A DNA stretch of 64,000 bases from Hedera helix (GCA_947179155.2 OX359264.1:2352001-2416000), one strand, 5' to 3'. Positions 21,727 to 34,865 are shown, numbered from the stretch's first letter. Numbers and translations are program-made. Notes: generated by a model not told the origin, from the sequence alone.

Positions 21727-22869
21727 ATGGCTCCCAACCGTGTGTTGGATCTCGAACCCCCTGTCACCTCTACAGAAGAAGACGAAGGATCCGAATCAAC
21801 AGGCTCCGATTCGGAATCCGAACCTGAAGGCCAACAGAAGGACAACAAGGCTCCACCGGCTACTCCTCCGGTCACCAAAAATCCAGCGGATGATGAATCT
21901 GGATCTGAAACAGATTCGGATTCCGACTCACCCATCGGGAAATCTCTCAAAGCCGACCTGACCGTCAAACCCATCGCTTCCAAGCCCATGCCGGACACGG
22001 TCAAACCTTCCGTCAAGAGGCCCAGATCGAAACCCAGCTTACCCACCTCCCCGACTCCGGCGAAATCCGGTGCCGGAGCCAAACGGCTGGCGGAGAGCGA
22101 AGCTAAGGACTCGAGGGCGAAGAAGAAAGTTCCTGTTTTGGAAGATGGAGTGAAGGCTAATACTGATGATCAGAAGAAACAGTTGTTTCAGAGGTTGTGG
22201 AGTGAAGATGATGAGATTGTGATCTTGAAGGGTATCATGGATTATGTGGCGAAAAAAGGAGCGGATCCGGTTAATGACATGAATGCGTTTCATGATTTCA
22301 TTAGGAAATCTTTGCATATTGATGTTACCAAGACCCAGTTGCAAGATAAAGTGCGCAGGTTGAAGAAGAAGTTTGAAAACAATGTCAGCAAAGAGAAAGA
22401 GGGGAAAGATAGGTCTTTTTCGAAAGCCCATGAGCAGAAAGCTTTTGATTTGTCCAAAAAGATTTGGGCGCCTGGTGGTAAACTTCTGGGGGTTGATAGT
22501 TCAAAGGTTAATGGTTCTGCAAGGAAGAATTCGAATAAAAGGGCTGGAAAATCTGTGGTTTCACCACAAGTGGAGAGTGTCTCGATGCCAGAGGTGACCA
22601 CTGCGGAGGTTGTAAACAAAGCAAGGCCTGGACAGTGGTCAGGGCAAAGTAGGAATGTTCAATATGGGAGGACTGTCGCTGACCCTGTTCTGGAAGACGA
22701 GATTCTAAAGGATGGGCTGGATTTGATTGAGGAGTCTAAGAGGGTGGAGTTGGAGGAGAAGTGGAAGAAGCTGAGGGTGGAGGAAGCTGAGCTTTACTTG
22801 AAGCGGGTGGAGCTGATTCGGGAGCAGATGAAACTGGTTTTGGAAGCTATAAAATCAGGAGAGAATTAG
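21727..22869 (+). CDS. GeBP/STOREKEEPER-like (DUF573) transcription factor, 380 aa
   Basis: Intronless, like most members of this plant-specific family. Residues about 1-148 form a low-complexity acidic and Ser/Pro-rich arm (runs such as SDSESEPEG) with basic clusters (AKKK near 130) that may act as a nuclear signal. Residues about 149-251 are the DUF573 DNA-binding region: LFQRLWSEDDEIVILKGIMD, FHDFIRKSL, QLQDKVRRLKKKFENN, and a closing FDLSKKIWAPGG. Residues about 328-377 (ELEEKWKKLRVEEAELYLKR onward) form a charged coiled-coil, corresponding to the leucine-zipper-like dimerisation region of GeBP/GPL proteins. Known members act in trichome, cytokinin and sugar responses; which one applies here cannot be told from sequence. 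Stop TAG at 22867-22869. Confidence 0.92.
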   Translation: MAPNRVLDLEPPVTSTEEDEGSESTGSDSESEPEGQQKDNKAPPATPPVTKNPADDESGSETDSDSDSPIGKSLKADLTVKPIASKPMPDTVKPSVKRPRSKPSLPTSPTPAKSGAGAKRLAESEAKDSRAKKKVPVLEDGVKANTDDQKKQLFQRLWSEDDEIVILKGIMDYVAKKGADPVNDMNAFHDFIRKSLHIDVTKTQLQDKVRRLKKKFENNVSKEKEGKDRSFSKAHEQKAFDLSKKIWAPGGKLLGVDSSKVNGSARKNSNKRAGKSVVSPQVESVSMPEVTTAEVVNKARPGQWSGQSRNVQYGRTVADPVLEDEILKDGLDLIEESKRVELEEKWKKLRVEEAELYLKRVELIREQMKLVLEAIKSGEN

Positions 22870-25800
22870 AGTGCTGTTCAGGTAAAATGTGGGTCTTGGG
22901 CTGATGATAAGTTGACTATGATCGATGCAGGAGACAAGAATTTCTATTAGCTTACTGTTTATTATTATTATCTATGGTGGTGTATCTTGTTATTAACTAA
23001 ATTAGTAAATTTTATTTGTGTTGTATTGGGTTGCATCTTAGATGAAAATATGCTACTCCTGGATGGCAAGTTTGCTAGTTACTTTGACCATTTTAAGTAT
23101 GAGTTGATATTTAGGTTGACGTCTAGAGTGCGGTTATATTTTTGTTTTTGCTGTTTATATTTAGTTCGCATCTGCTTATCACTTGTTAGAAATAATTGTA
23201 TATTAGTATGATAATGTTGCTCGAAATCTGGAGGTGATGCTTTCCTTGTCCTGTTATTTTTTTTGCTTTCGTTATTAAATGTCGATCCAATAAATCCGTT
23301 AGGTTTTTTGTGTCGTTATTCGTTAGCCTAGTTGCCTTTTGAGGGTGTTTTTGGTTGTATTTATGTGTAATTATAACATAAATGATGGAGAAGAATGATA
23401 TTGTATTTAACTACTTGTGAGGTTGATTATTAAAATTATGGAATATAGGGTTTCAAATTATATATTTATCTCCGCAGGCTTTTATAATACGGTTGCTATA
23501 TGATTTAAAATTGGTAAGTTACCAGGTGGTAATAACACATTGAATGAAGTTTATGTATGGTCAGTAGTATAATTAAATAGTGATGAAGTTGAGCATGATA
23601 TGTTGCCTTGCAATTTAATCTTTTGATTTTTTAGAAGCAGCAGTGATTGTGTTTCAAGGTGTTGATCGCTGAATTGTATTGAGGGGGAATCCAAGAGTTA
23701 GAAACTTAGGATCGGAAGTGAAGTAAAGAAAAGGCCGAGTAGTTGAATTTCAGCGAAGTAGTTAGTTGAATTCATTAAGTCAAAAGACAAAAAGGTTTTC
23801 ATCTGGTTATTACTGTCGTTAGGTTGCTAATAATGTGTTTAGATCTGAAATTATAGCATTCACCCGTTTGTTAGCTGGAAGTAAGATATCCTTTGCCTAT
23901 GATTTATGTTTAGATAACCTTACATGGTTGAATAGCATCATGAGAATGGTTACTGGAACAAAAAGTGGCTTTCCAATTTCTTAAAAGGGCTTTTTTTTAA
24001 ATCTTTTTTAGTGGTTAACATTGAGCTTTCATCTACGACATTGGTTTTGCATGAGCTTCTTGTACTTTTATTGAAGATTGAAGGTAAGGGGGAGGAGAAG
24101 ATTGAGTCAGTGTTGGCATGTAAGTAGAAGTATGGAGTATTTTCAGTAATTAAAACTATATATTGAGAAAGGAATCTATGAACATATGAGTATTGTAACA
24201 GTTGTTGAGGGAACTTTCACATTTTAGTAGATCATCCATGAGGACCATGATCGAAGGTGATCATAGGTAACTTAACCTCAAACTGGCAAGACTGACTGGG
24301 GAAAATAAAATGTGGAGAAGTGCACATTATATCCTAACTTCGAAGAGAATTTCGAATGTTGTTGTACAATTAATTTTTGTGTATCCCTATTGAGAATGTT
24401 GTCTAAAATGGCATTGTCTGTGCAAGGAGATTAGGACTACACTGGTAAAGGGAGGTGATATGACTTATACTTGAGGTCAGACAAGGATAGGGTTTGAAAA
24501 TAAAGTTTTTTCGAGTTTGCTTGACTTGCTACCTGATGGTGCAAATGATTCTAATTTATTTTATTTTCGTAAAGGTCTAGAAGGCCTAGGTTATAACAAT
24601 ATTTGGATGCTAAATTATTTTCTATTTTAGTTTATTCAGCAGCTATAAAGATGCCTTAGGTGATTTGAATATTCCCAGGTGTGCATTCTAATAATTAGAT
24701 CACTTATAGTTTGAAAGGAGCTGGCTATAATCGACTGGAGTGCATTTATCATCTACTGGCATTGGATGTTTAAGGTAGATACTTCTCCTTAAATAGTAGT
24801 AAATATTCCTCAAGTTTTCAGCAGTTAGCTTCTAGACGATTCAACATGTAGTGTAGTTCACTTTTGGGTGTAAATGTAAATTCCATGGTTTGGGGCTCTA
24901 ATGTTGTGACTTTATATTCTTAACTCTTCGTGGGAAAATTACTTTATTGTATCACCTATTATTTTTGCTTGAGATGATTTTTTATTGCTTCATGATATGT
25001 GAAGAAAAACCTGAGCTTTGTTAGGCAGAAATTGTTGCGATAGTTTTTCCTAAAATGGTAACTTCATTACTTGTTGCAACATGCAAGTAATCAGAGCATT
25101 GGTAGCATGCAAACAAGTCCCATTAAAATTTGTTTGCTGTATGGGTAATATATTTGAGGGGAAATGCTTTGCCAAAGATCTAATTTGGATGCAATGATGG
25201 TCTTTATCTTAGCATTATGATGGTTATTATTGCTAAAAGGTCATCGACAACTCCTCTTTAGTTGAGAGGTTGTATTTTATAAGCCATGGCTCTGGCAGAT
25301 TTTTCAAGATACAAATCTGGGCCAGTAGTTAAAAGTTTTGATTCATTCTGAAAGGTTGAAAAAAAGAAGGACTGGAATGGGGATTTGGAAAGGTTTAATG
25401 TGGATTTAAGTTATGCAGTGTGCCATGTTTATTTTTTTCCGTCTTTGCTTCTCCCATGGTGGCTGTTGCAGAAAACCTTGGATCATATCTTCGCTTGCAA
25501 TCATAATAACTGAAGCATTAGCTTGATAGTGTTTTCCTTCTCTCTTTCTCTTGTACTAAATTGTACCGTATTTTGTTCTTAGATATCTAGCAGCTTTTAT
25601 CCCAAGTATACTAGCTATGACGTCTCTAAGAAGCAAACGAAAGAGTTGCTGCTTGTGAACTGTGAAGGAGTAAACTCTGTGTTTTGCCATAGTCATGTTT
25701 GTTTGTAAAAAATATATTTGAGATTAGATTATTTGTATTAATTTAATATTATTTTATAATATTTAATTGATTAGATTATTTATATTAATTTAATATTATT

Positions 25801-26200
25801 TTATAATATTTAATTCTTTCGTGAGGGTTTATTAATCTGTTAATGTTAGATTATTAATTTTATAAAGTTATTTAATAATTTAAAATAAGGGAATATTAAT
25901 TTTAATTTTTTTATAAAATTATATAATTTTACATAAATAAACTTATAAATGATTAAAAAATATTTTATAAAACTTTTTAAAAAATTAATAATTTTTTATT
26001 ATAAAATAAAATAATTTAAAATAATATTAAATTAATATAAATAATTTAATTTCAAATATTTGCATATTACTGCATCTTTTAGTTTGTCCCAAAGCCAAGT
26101 CTTATCTACTCCCTGTAGTAGTTCTAGAACGCATGATTCATATGCCATTTGCATTTTAGTTTGATATTATCCTATTCATTTAGCAATAAGTCTGGGCGGA
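22870..26200. other. Gene-poor stretch downstream of the GeBP gene
   Basis: The first few hundred bases are probably 3' UTR. The rest has the composition of intron or unique intergenic DNA (T-rich with many short words) and no frame with a recognisable product. From about 25700 to 26060 it becomes extremely AT-rich, with a repeated TTTATATTAATTTAATATTATTT-type motif. A long non-coding or 3'-extended transcript cannot be excluded. Confidence 0.35.
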
Positions 26201-26205
26201 CCGGC

Positions 26206-26557
26206 CAATTGGACAGGAAAATTGGACCGGTCCCCCTTTTTTCCATGTTTCCTTAGTTTTTTTTTTTTTTTTTTTAGTATATATCTAAACATATTTATAC
26301 TATGGATTTAAAAAAAAAAAAAATTAAAAATTCAAAAAAATTAGGTATAATTTGGATATATATCAAAAAAATGATTGTATGGGTCCCATACAACCATTTT
26401 TTTGATATATATCCAAATTATACCTAATTTTTTTGGATTTTTAATTTTTTTTTTTTTAAATCCATAGTATAAATATGTTTGGATATATACCAAAAAAAAA
26501 AAAAAAAAAAAAAAACTAAGGGAACATGAAAATGTCCAATTTTCATGTCCAATTTCC
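26206..26557. repeat. Large near-perfect palindrome, about 350 bp (MITE-like hairpin)
   Basis: The centre is TTGTATGGGTCCCATACAA at about 26376-26394. The arms mirror each other outward through AAAAAAATG, GATATATATCCAAATTATACC, the A/T homopolymers and CTAAGGGAACATG. Beyond this they continue through CAATTGGACAGGAAAATTGG on the left against CCAATTTTCATGTCCAATTT on the right. Only short asymmetric parts interrupt the symmetry. No clear TSD was identified. A transcript would fold into one long hairpin. Confidence 0.8.
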
Positions 26558-26789
26558 ATGTCCATGTAGAACTACTCATTCATTTAGATGTATTTGTAAA
26601 GTTGGTTAGAACTGTAAATCTGTAACTGCTCTGCGGTGACATGATAGATAGATAGATATATGTCAGGAACTTCATTACATTTTATAATGGACTTTTTTAG
26701 AGCAGTTTTACACTTACACGTTGGATGTACCCGCGACCTATCCGCATTCATAAATTTTTTCATTTTTTTTTATTTTCCGGATAAGTGTA

Positions 26790-27040
26790 GAGTTTTTCAC
26801 TTTTTTAACATGTGTCTTATGGACATATGTTAAGCGCAAAAATTAAGAGACATGACTTACTAATATTATTTATTTATATATTTGTATTGAATTTAATGTA
26901 TAAAAAATAATATATTAGTAGACCTCAAATATTGAATTCAGTGTATATAAACAAATAATATTTAGTGGGTTTTGTCTCTCAATTTTTGCACTTAACATGT
27001 GTTTTTATGACACATTAAGAAGATCCTTTTACACATGATT
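26790..27040. repeat. Inverted-repeat element, MITE-like
   Basis: The left arm (AACATGTGTC...TATGTTAAG, GCGCAAAAATTAAGAGACA, about 26808-26870) is mirrored by the right arm (TGTCTCTCAATTTTTGCACTTAACATGTG and GACACATTAAG, about 26970-27022). The arms continue inward through ATTATTTATTTATATA/TATATAAACAAATAAT. No coding content, TSD not resolved. Confidence 0.55.
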
Positions 27041-27212
27041 TTCTCTTTACCCTTGCTTGAATAAAGAGAAGTTTAAGTTAGGGTTTAACCGGGATAGTTT
27101 TGTAATTTTTAGTAAGGTGTGCGGCAGTGTTAAAATCTCAGATATTTGCATGCCTTTGTTTTCTCTAATTTAGTTCAAAAGGTGATACAATACTAATTAA
27201 AGGATCCAACAA

Positions 27213-27217
27213 AATAC
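27213..27217. repeat. Target-site duplication AATAC of the copia element, left
   Basis: AATAC immediately before the LTR at 27218, matched by AATAC at 43321-43325 immediately after the other LTR. It defines a 16.1-kb composite insertion. Confidence 0.88.
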
Positions 27218-27636
27218 TGTTAAATAATTATTAACGGATCGTGCTATTTCATAGAATAAATATAAAATTAAATAAGTACTTACATGAATTGAGAGAAGAC
27301 ATCTCGTACGTATCACGTATTCGCTGCGCTTAAGGGTGAAGGTCTTCAATTGTCTCTCTCAATCTTAGGATGGATATATGGGTGTGTATAAAAATTCTTG
27401 AGACGACAACTGGGACCAAACCCTAACTGTTTTTTTTTATAGAATAGCTAAGGGTCAAAATTGTCCATCAAGATTATGAAACCCTAGGGCCCATTATGCC
27501 AAATACTATTAGTAATATTACTTATGGGTCATATAATTACCAAGCCCATAAATAAAGTAATTAAATTAATACAATATGTAAGCCCAATAAATACATAAAT
27601 AGTAAAGGCCACATTAGGAAATAAAATATTCTAACA
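27218..27636 (-). repeat. Copia LTR (3' LTR in element sense)
   Basis: 419 bp, TGTTAAATAATTATTAACGG ... TATTCTAACA. Differences from the other copy include ACATCTCG/ACATATCG, AAATTCTTG/AAATTTTTG, ACTGGGA/ACTAGGA and AAATTGTCC/AAATCGTCC. Confidence 0.9.
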
Positions 27637-28023
27637 TTCTCCCACTTGGCCGAAATACTCTTTATATACAAAACATAATACTTACAATCATTAATTTGGC
27701 CAAGCATTAATTTAATATCTACATCCTGTTCAAACAAAAGCACCAACACGAATTAATACAATCTTTGTGTCACAATTAACACAAGATTCCCATTAGTTAC
27801 ATAACTAGTACTTTAATTAAAACAAGGATTAACATTAAGCATAACAGGTATGAATAGAGTTTACATAAGTGGTAATAATTTAAACTCATTCATATGGTCC
27901 AAACATAACTGTTTGCTCATAAGTTCTCAAGTGTGCACAATAAAGAGAATAACAAACCATAAACGTAATGTGAAGTCAAAACAATGAGCTCAAAATTAAG
28001 TTGTCTTACATCAAAGCAACTTA

Positions 28024-31000
28024 CTAATTAAGACTACCAGTTAAACCCATGCCGACAACATGTTCTAAAAAGAGTTTGGGTGGTAAGCCTTTCGTACGTG
28101 GATCCGCTAACATATCATGCGTACTAATATATTTAATGACAACATTTTGATCTTCAACTTTTTCCCTAACGAATAAGTACTTAGTGTCAAGGTACAGTCC
28201 AGCACCACTCGAACTTGTGCTGTTGGAAAAACTAACTGCAGAATTATTATCGCAAAATATTTTCAATGGCCTTGAAATGGAATCTACAATCTTAAGTCCT
28301 GAAATAAGATTCCTCAACAATATGGCGTGACAAGTAGCATGATAACAAGCCACATATTCTGCCATCATCGTGGAAGTAGTAGTTAACTCTTGCTTATGAC
28401 TTCTCCACGAAATAGGGCCTCCTGAAAACATAAAAATGTACCCTGATGTAGATTTCTTTTCGTCTTTACACTTAGCAAAATCAGAATCAGAATAACCAAC
28501 AACTTCAAGGTTATCTGTTTTTCTGAATGTAAGCATAAAATCCTTAGTACCCTGTAAGTAGCGTAACACCTTTTTGGCTGCTTTCCAGTGATCTAAACCT
28601 GGATTTGATTGGTAACGTCCAAGCATACCAATTATATACGATATATCAGGACGAGTACAGACTTGAGCATACATAAGACTCCCAACCACAGAAGCATAAG
28701 GAATAAGATTCATTTGATCACGTTCCAACTGATTCTTAGGACATTGATATGAGCCAAATTTGTCACCCTTAACAACAGGGGCAACAGTAGGGGAGCAATT
28801 TTGCATGTTGTATTTGTTAAGAACTTTGTCAATATAAGCTCTTTGGGATAATCCTAATATCCCGCGAGACCTATCTCGATGAATTTCAATACCTATGACA
28901 TAAGAGGCTTCACCGAGATCCTTCATATTAAAATTTTCAGAAAGAAAACGTTTTGTCTCATACAACATGTCTGAGTTATTACTTGCAAGTAGTATATCAT
29001 CAACATACAAAACAAGAATAACAAATTTACTCCCACTGACCTTCAAGTATATGCATTGATCTACTATATTTTTCTTAAAATCAAAATTACTCATCACCTC
29101 ATGAAACTTAAGATACCATTGTCGAGAGGCCTGTTTTAACCCATAGATGGATTTCTTTAGTCTACATACCATATGTTCCTTGCCTTTAACCAGAAAACCT
29201 TCTGGTTGTGTCATATAGACATTCTCATGCAAGTCACCATTAAGAAATGCAGTTTTAACATCCATTTGATGTAACTCCAAATCATAATGAGCTACTAGAG
29301 CCATGACTATTCTAAATGAATCTTTCCTTGATACTGGAGAGAAAGTTTCATTATAATCCACACCTTCCTTTTGAGTGAAACCCTTGGCAACCAATCGAGC
29401 TTTATATCTTTCAACGTTCCCTTTAGGATCTAATTTGGTCTTATAGACCCACTTACAACCAACAAGTTTAACACCTCTCGGTAATTCTTCAAGATCCCAA
29501 ACGTTATTAAGCTCCATTGATTTCAACTCATCATTCATGGCATCAAGCCATTGAGTTGATTGAACAGTCGTAATAACCTCTTTATAGGAAATAGGATCAT
29601 TAATCTTACTTGAATCATAGTCAATCTCATTAAGAGATGTTATAAAATCATCAAAATTAACAGGCTTTCTGGGTCTTTCGGACCTACGTAAAGGCTGCAC
29701 AATTTCAGGAATATGATTTTCAATAATGTGGGGTTCAACATTAGGTGGTGGCTCAGCTATCTCAGGAGCATCATTCGCCTCATCCTCTTGAATTACAGGA
29801 TAAGGAACATAAATCCCATTTTCTTCAAGATCAATATTTCTAGGCTCACCACTCCCACTTAAATCGCCATTCTCTAAAAACTCTGCATGCCTAGTCTCAA
29901 CAATTCTAGTAGTATGTGAGGGACAATAAAAACGAAAATCCTTAGATCTCTCAGGGTATCCAATAAAATGACAACTAATGGTTTTAGAGTCAAGTTTCTT
30001 TATCTGTGGATTAAAAATTTTAGCCTCGGCCGGACAGCCCCATACCCGTAAGTATTTTAAACTAGGTTTCCTACCTGCCCAAATTTCATAAGGAGTCTTA
30101 GGGACAGATTTGCTAGGAACCCGGTTTAAAATATGAACAGCTGTCTTTAATGCCTCAGTCCACAAAAATATAGGTAAGCTGGAATTGCATAACATACTAC
30201 GTACCATATCCATAAGGGTACGATTTCGCCTCTCAGCTACACCATTTTGCTGCGGTGTACCAGGCATTGTATATTGAGTAACGATTCCATTTTCTTGACA
30301 AAATAAGGCAAATGGACCAGGACTATGACCTGTGTCGGAGTGTTTACCATAATACTCTCCGCCTCTATCTGATCTCACTACTTTAATTTTTCGGTCAAGT
30401 TGATTTTCAACTTCAGCCTTAAAAATTTTAAACATATTTAGTGACTCAGATTTTTCATTAATCAGGTAAACATAAGTATAGCGAGAATAGTCATCAATAA
30501 ACGTAATGAAAGATTTGTGTCCACCAATTCTAGGAGAAAATGGTCCACATATATCAGTGTGAATCACCTCAAGGAGTGCACCACTTCTAGTGGCTCATTT
30601 CTTACTACCTTTCACAAATTTTCCTTTTATACATTCAATACAATGGTCAAAGTTAGAGAAATCTAGTGAATGAAGAATTCCATCTTTTATAAGACGTTGC
30701 ATTCTGTCTTTTGAGATATGGCCTAAACGTTGATGCCACAATTTTGAAGAATTCTCATTCTCTAGTTTTCTCTTATTTCCGCTTTTAAAGGTATTTTCTG
30801 TCAGATTCATTGTTAACAAGGATTCAGCAAAGACATTATCCAAATTTAACTTATAGAGGTTTCCCTCTAAAGTGCCAGAACCAACAACATGAGAGTAATG
30901 ATAAATAATTATTTTATTATTCCCAAACTTAAACGAAAAACCATTAACGTCAAGTTTAGATACAGAAATTAAATTCCGTGTCATACTGGGAACATAAAGA

Positions 31001-31812
31001 GTATCATATAAATACAAGATGAAACCACTCTCCAAAACTAAAGGAAGAGTTCCTACAGCTTCAACTTGTATAGACTCTCCATTGCCAACTTTAATGGTTC
31101 TTTCCTCCTTTTGGAGTGTCTTCTTTGAAAGGAATCCCTACAATGAATTAGTAATGTGAACCATAGAACCAGTGTCAAGCCACCATGTATTAGAAGGAAC
31201 GTCAATTAGAAAGGATTCATAAGTCACATAATTGAAGGACATACCTTTCTTTTCAAGCCATTCTCTAAACTTAGGGCAGTCTTTCTGAATATGTCATTGC
31301 TTCTTACAGAAGTGACATTTAGGACCAGCCTCAGATTTGTTACCTGAATAATTTGCCTTATTTGTTTTGGTAGAAATTGGCTTATCCTTATTTTTAAAAC
31401 CTTTGTCATTTTTATGGGTCTTCTTTTTATGGAATCCAGTGGTAGTCAGATGAGCAACATTAGGTTTTTCAATCTTAAGCCTTTCTTCCTCTTGTACGCA
31501 CATGGCGATCAACTCGCTCATCTTCCATTTTTCTTTCTGCGTGTTATAATTGATCTTAAATGGATCAAACTGTGCAGGAAGAGAAGTCATAATGAAGTGA
31601 ACGAGAAAACCCTCAGAAATCTCCATGTCCATACCCTTTAATTTAAAGGCAGTATCATTTATCATCATAATGTGCTCGCGCATTCCACTAACCCCATCAT
31701 ACCTGCTGGTGAGCATTTTTAAAATAAGGGTACTTGCATGAGTTTTAGAAGATCCCTTAAATTGTTCTTCGACTGATGCTAAATACTCTTTGGCATTCTC
31801 AGAGTCAGGAAT
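28024..31812 (-). pseudogene. Copia pol and gag C-terminal part, three in-frame stops
   Basis: Read on the minus strand in a single frame: gag tail (IPDSENAKEYLASVEEQF onward), a CCHC knuckle (CHFC...HIQKDC) broken by TGA at about 31292-31294, and protease WWLDTGSMVHIT followed by a TAG at about 31138-31140. Then come the GAG-pre-integrase region (LWHQRLGHIS), a TGA at about 30592-30594, and the integrase core (HTDICGPF, IDDYSRYT, SDRGGEY, PQQNGVAERRN). The reverse transcriptase follows (WKWVYK-type start GCKWVYKTKL, LYVDDILLA), then RNase H (GYSDSDFAKCKDEKKSTSGY, MAEYVA). The end is near GLPPKLFLEHVVGMGL at 28030-28080. Apart from the stops the frame is intact, so decay is recent. The gag N-terminus lies beyond the nested gypsy element at 41455-41720. 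Confidence 0.93.
31808..31812. repeat. Target-site duplication GGAAT of the nested gypsy element, left
   Basis: GGAAT precedes the LTR at 31813 and recurs at 41455-41459 right after the other LTR. Removing the insert and one GGAAT restores the copia gag reading frame (GAIP|IPDSEN-type junction). Confidence 0.9.
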
Positions 31813-34800
31813 TGTAAGACCCCGAATTTATGAAATACAAAATTTAATTTTTCTTCATATATATTTTTTCCTGAAACAGTAAATGGTTAAATTGACAAAA
31901 TTGAAAGTTAAGGATGTTATGTGCAAATTTTATTTTGTCGGGGAATATTCGTTTGGTCGGGGAATATTCGTGCCGTACGACGGCGCCGAAATAACAAATT
32001 ATTTGTGGACCCCACAACGGAATAATTGTCGGATATAGAAAACGACAGAAGTAACCTTTTTAAATAAAAATAGTCAACGGTGTTAACTGTTAAAATACCG
32101 GTGATAAAAGAATAGTAGCATACGGTAATTTATGGTATTTTACTGTAGCATGCGGTACTCTACAGTAGCACACGGTATTGCACAGTGTCTCATATTATTG
32201 ACACCGTAACTGATACGCATCATTTCATTGATAATTGTCACTGCATAATATTTTATATTATCAATTCAATTATTGTTGCTACACAGTATTTTGCATTATT
32301 GATTCAATAATTGTCATTACACTGTATTTCATATCATTGAGTCAATAATTGTTGGTGCACTGTAGTTTAAAATTATTGAACCTAATAATTGTCATAGTAG
32401 TAAATACACTGTAATTTATATTATTAAATTAATAATAATCTGTAACGTGTTTATTATTGTTAAATTATTGTTATAGCATTATTTTATTTTATATGTTGGA
32501 CCCAAAGGAAGAATAAATAAATAAATAAATTTTATAAAAAAAAAAAAAAAAAAATTAATTTAATTTTACTATTTGGAATAGTAAACATGTGGGCCCTTTG
32601 TGGGGGCCACATGAGGAATGAAATTGCAAAATGCAGAAATTTGGCATGGGCGGCTGTTGCTTTGAATTCTCAGGCTGGCGTGCAGCACGCCAGCCACCTA
32701 CCCTCGCATAGTAACTTATTTCCTCCTATAAATAGATTGTTCAGCTGAATAGAAAAATCACACCTAAAACATAAAATTTTTATATAAGAATTTTATGAGT
32801 TTTCTCTGAGAATAGTAAGGTTATTTTGAGAGTTTGAAAGCCAAAAGGAGTGCAGGAATTTTTCAAGTAAGTCTTTTATTAAAGAGTAGTAATTTCATAA
32901 ATTCCTATATTTCGCGGTATTCAGAAATCTTCCTTTAGAAGGCTCTTCTATTAGAAGATTCATTTTTAAAAGCTTTCTTTGGAAGATTTATTTTGAAATA
33001 TTATTTTAAAAACTATTCTAAAGTTATTATATTATACTACAAAAATTATGTTAAATATATATAATTTTGATAGTTCATAATATACGAGTTATCATACACT
33101 TTGAAATTTATATGTGGTAATTACTAATTTATATTATAAATATATAGGTTGATCAACCTCATTTAAATCAATATCCAGTCACGTGTTAAGGTAAGGAATA
33201 TCATCTTCTTTCATATTCTATTATTTAAACTTACTAAGGTAAGGGATTATCATTCTTTGATTCTCGAAAATAATATCGTTTCTTTCTTAAGATGTGCCAT
33301 TTATTTCCATGTATTAAATTGTGGGAATAACCTTACGGCGCGGATTACCGCCTATTGGTGAATAACCTTTCGTATTCATTCCTTATTAATCTTTGAGAAT
33401 AACCTTACGGTGCGGATTACCGCATGTTTGGTGAATAACTCTTCGTATTCAAATTTTATTAAATTGTGGGAATAACCTTACTGCGCGGACTACCGCCTGT
33501 TGGTGAATAACCCTTTTTATTTGTCTCGTGTGGAAATAATTTGTCTACACGAATTATCACTTGACACTTTTATTCCATATTCGTAAGTGATATCATTTTC
33601 CTTTATACTCATAAGAGATACCATCTTTTTTATCTTCCATTATTCAAACTTACTATGGTAAGGGATATTAATTTCCTTCACCGTTTGTTAATCAAACCTG
33701 CTAGGGTAAGGGATATTATTTTCTTTCATACTCCTAAATCGAAACTTATTATGGAACTATTGCTTCTATAATTCCTGAAAATATTATATGTTCCATAATA
33801 GTTGAACTTCATTATTTCAACTGAACCTTCCTATTTACGTGAACCTTTCTATTGAACTGTAACCGTTATTCTGAACTGTGGATCTTGAATATCATTTTTA
33901 AATTTCACTCCACATCATGTTGGCAATTTGGACATTATTTGAATCTGCACAAAGTAAACTTCTGATACTTATTGTTTATCCTGTTCTTCTGTTCATCATT
34001 TGTATCACTGTTATTTGTATTAATCATCAAGAAGCAAGTTGTTGTGAATATCTGTGGCCGGGGGCACAGATGTGATATAATTGTTGAACAGATGATAGGT
34101 TAAAGGCGATATACTAGGTTAAAGGCGATACATCTGTTCGGTGTCTTTTATGGCACGTGGTTAATGTTCTCTTTGGCCCGTAGTGCAAAGATGAACTGTT
34201 GATTGGTATGATTATGACCAAAGGCTGAATCTGGTATAATCATGACCGTTGGTGTTATATTGAATATCTTTGGCCCGTAGTGCAAAGATGAACTGTTGAT
34301 TTGCATGATTATGACCAGGAACTGTGAATTTTTATTATCATGACTAATGGTATTTCAGATGATAAAAGTTGATGATATTTTTACTAAAAAGAGAAGCGAG
34401 TGGACATTATAGTCTGCATTATTCTTCTAATAGATTGCTCATTCCGCTGCTATTATTGATCTGAACGTTGTTTAAGAATTTAACTGCAGTTTTTGATATA
34501 AACCTTGTAGTCTATTGTATTCTATCAAGAACTCAACTGTTGAAGGCTAATGATAATTTATTCGTCATTATCTTAGTCATGATATTCTTACTGGGCTATT
34601 TGAGCTCACCCTTTCTTTTCGTTCCATTGTTTTTCAACAGGAGATGAGAACGTAACGGGGTCTAGCCGGGGAATGGAGTGAGAGAGCGGGGATAGCTATC
34701 ATAGTCTTCATGTGTTATAAAATAGTGTGGCAATAATAATGAAGACTTAGTTGTGTTGTATTATCCACTGTATTGTTGTACGTTGTATTTCATTGTAATA

Positions 34801-34865
34801 ATTTTGTTGTAGTCTTTTGACGACTCAAGTTTGGGCTGTGTGGGCCTAGATTTGGGGGCGTCACA
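31813..34865 (+). repeat. 5' LTR of the nested gypsy element
   Basis: 3053 bp. Compared with the LTR of the intact element it shares both ends and most of the 3' half, including the TAACCTTACGG and AGGTTAAAGGCGATA repeats. It has a different middle (about 32500-33150) with a poly-A run, a CCTATAAATAG promoter-like box near 32736 and a GGCGTGCAGCACGCC palindrome near 32676-32690. Confidence 0.9.

Noticed and set aside
21705..22619. Open frames antisense to the GeBP-family gene
   Set aside because: Shadows caused by the gene's codon bias; no similarity.
22870..22935. Tiny 3' UTR intron after the GeBP-family stop codon (CAG|GTAAAATG ... GATGCAG|GAG)
   Set aside because: About 50 bp is below the usual plant minimum, and no other support is visible.
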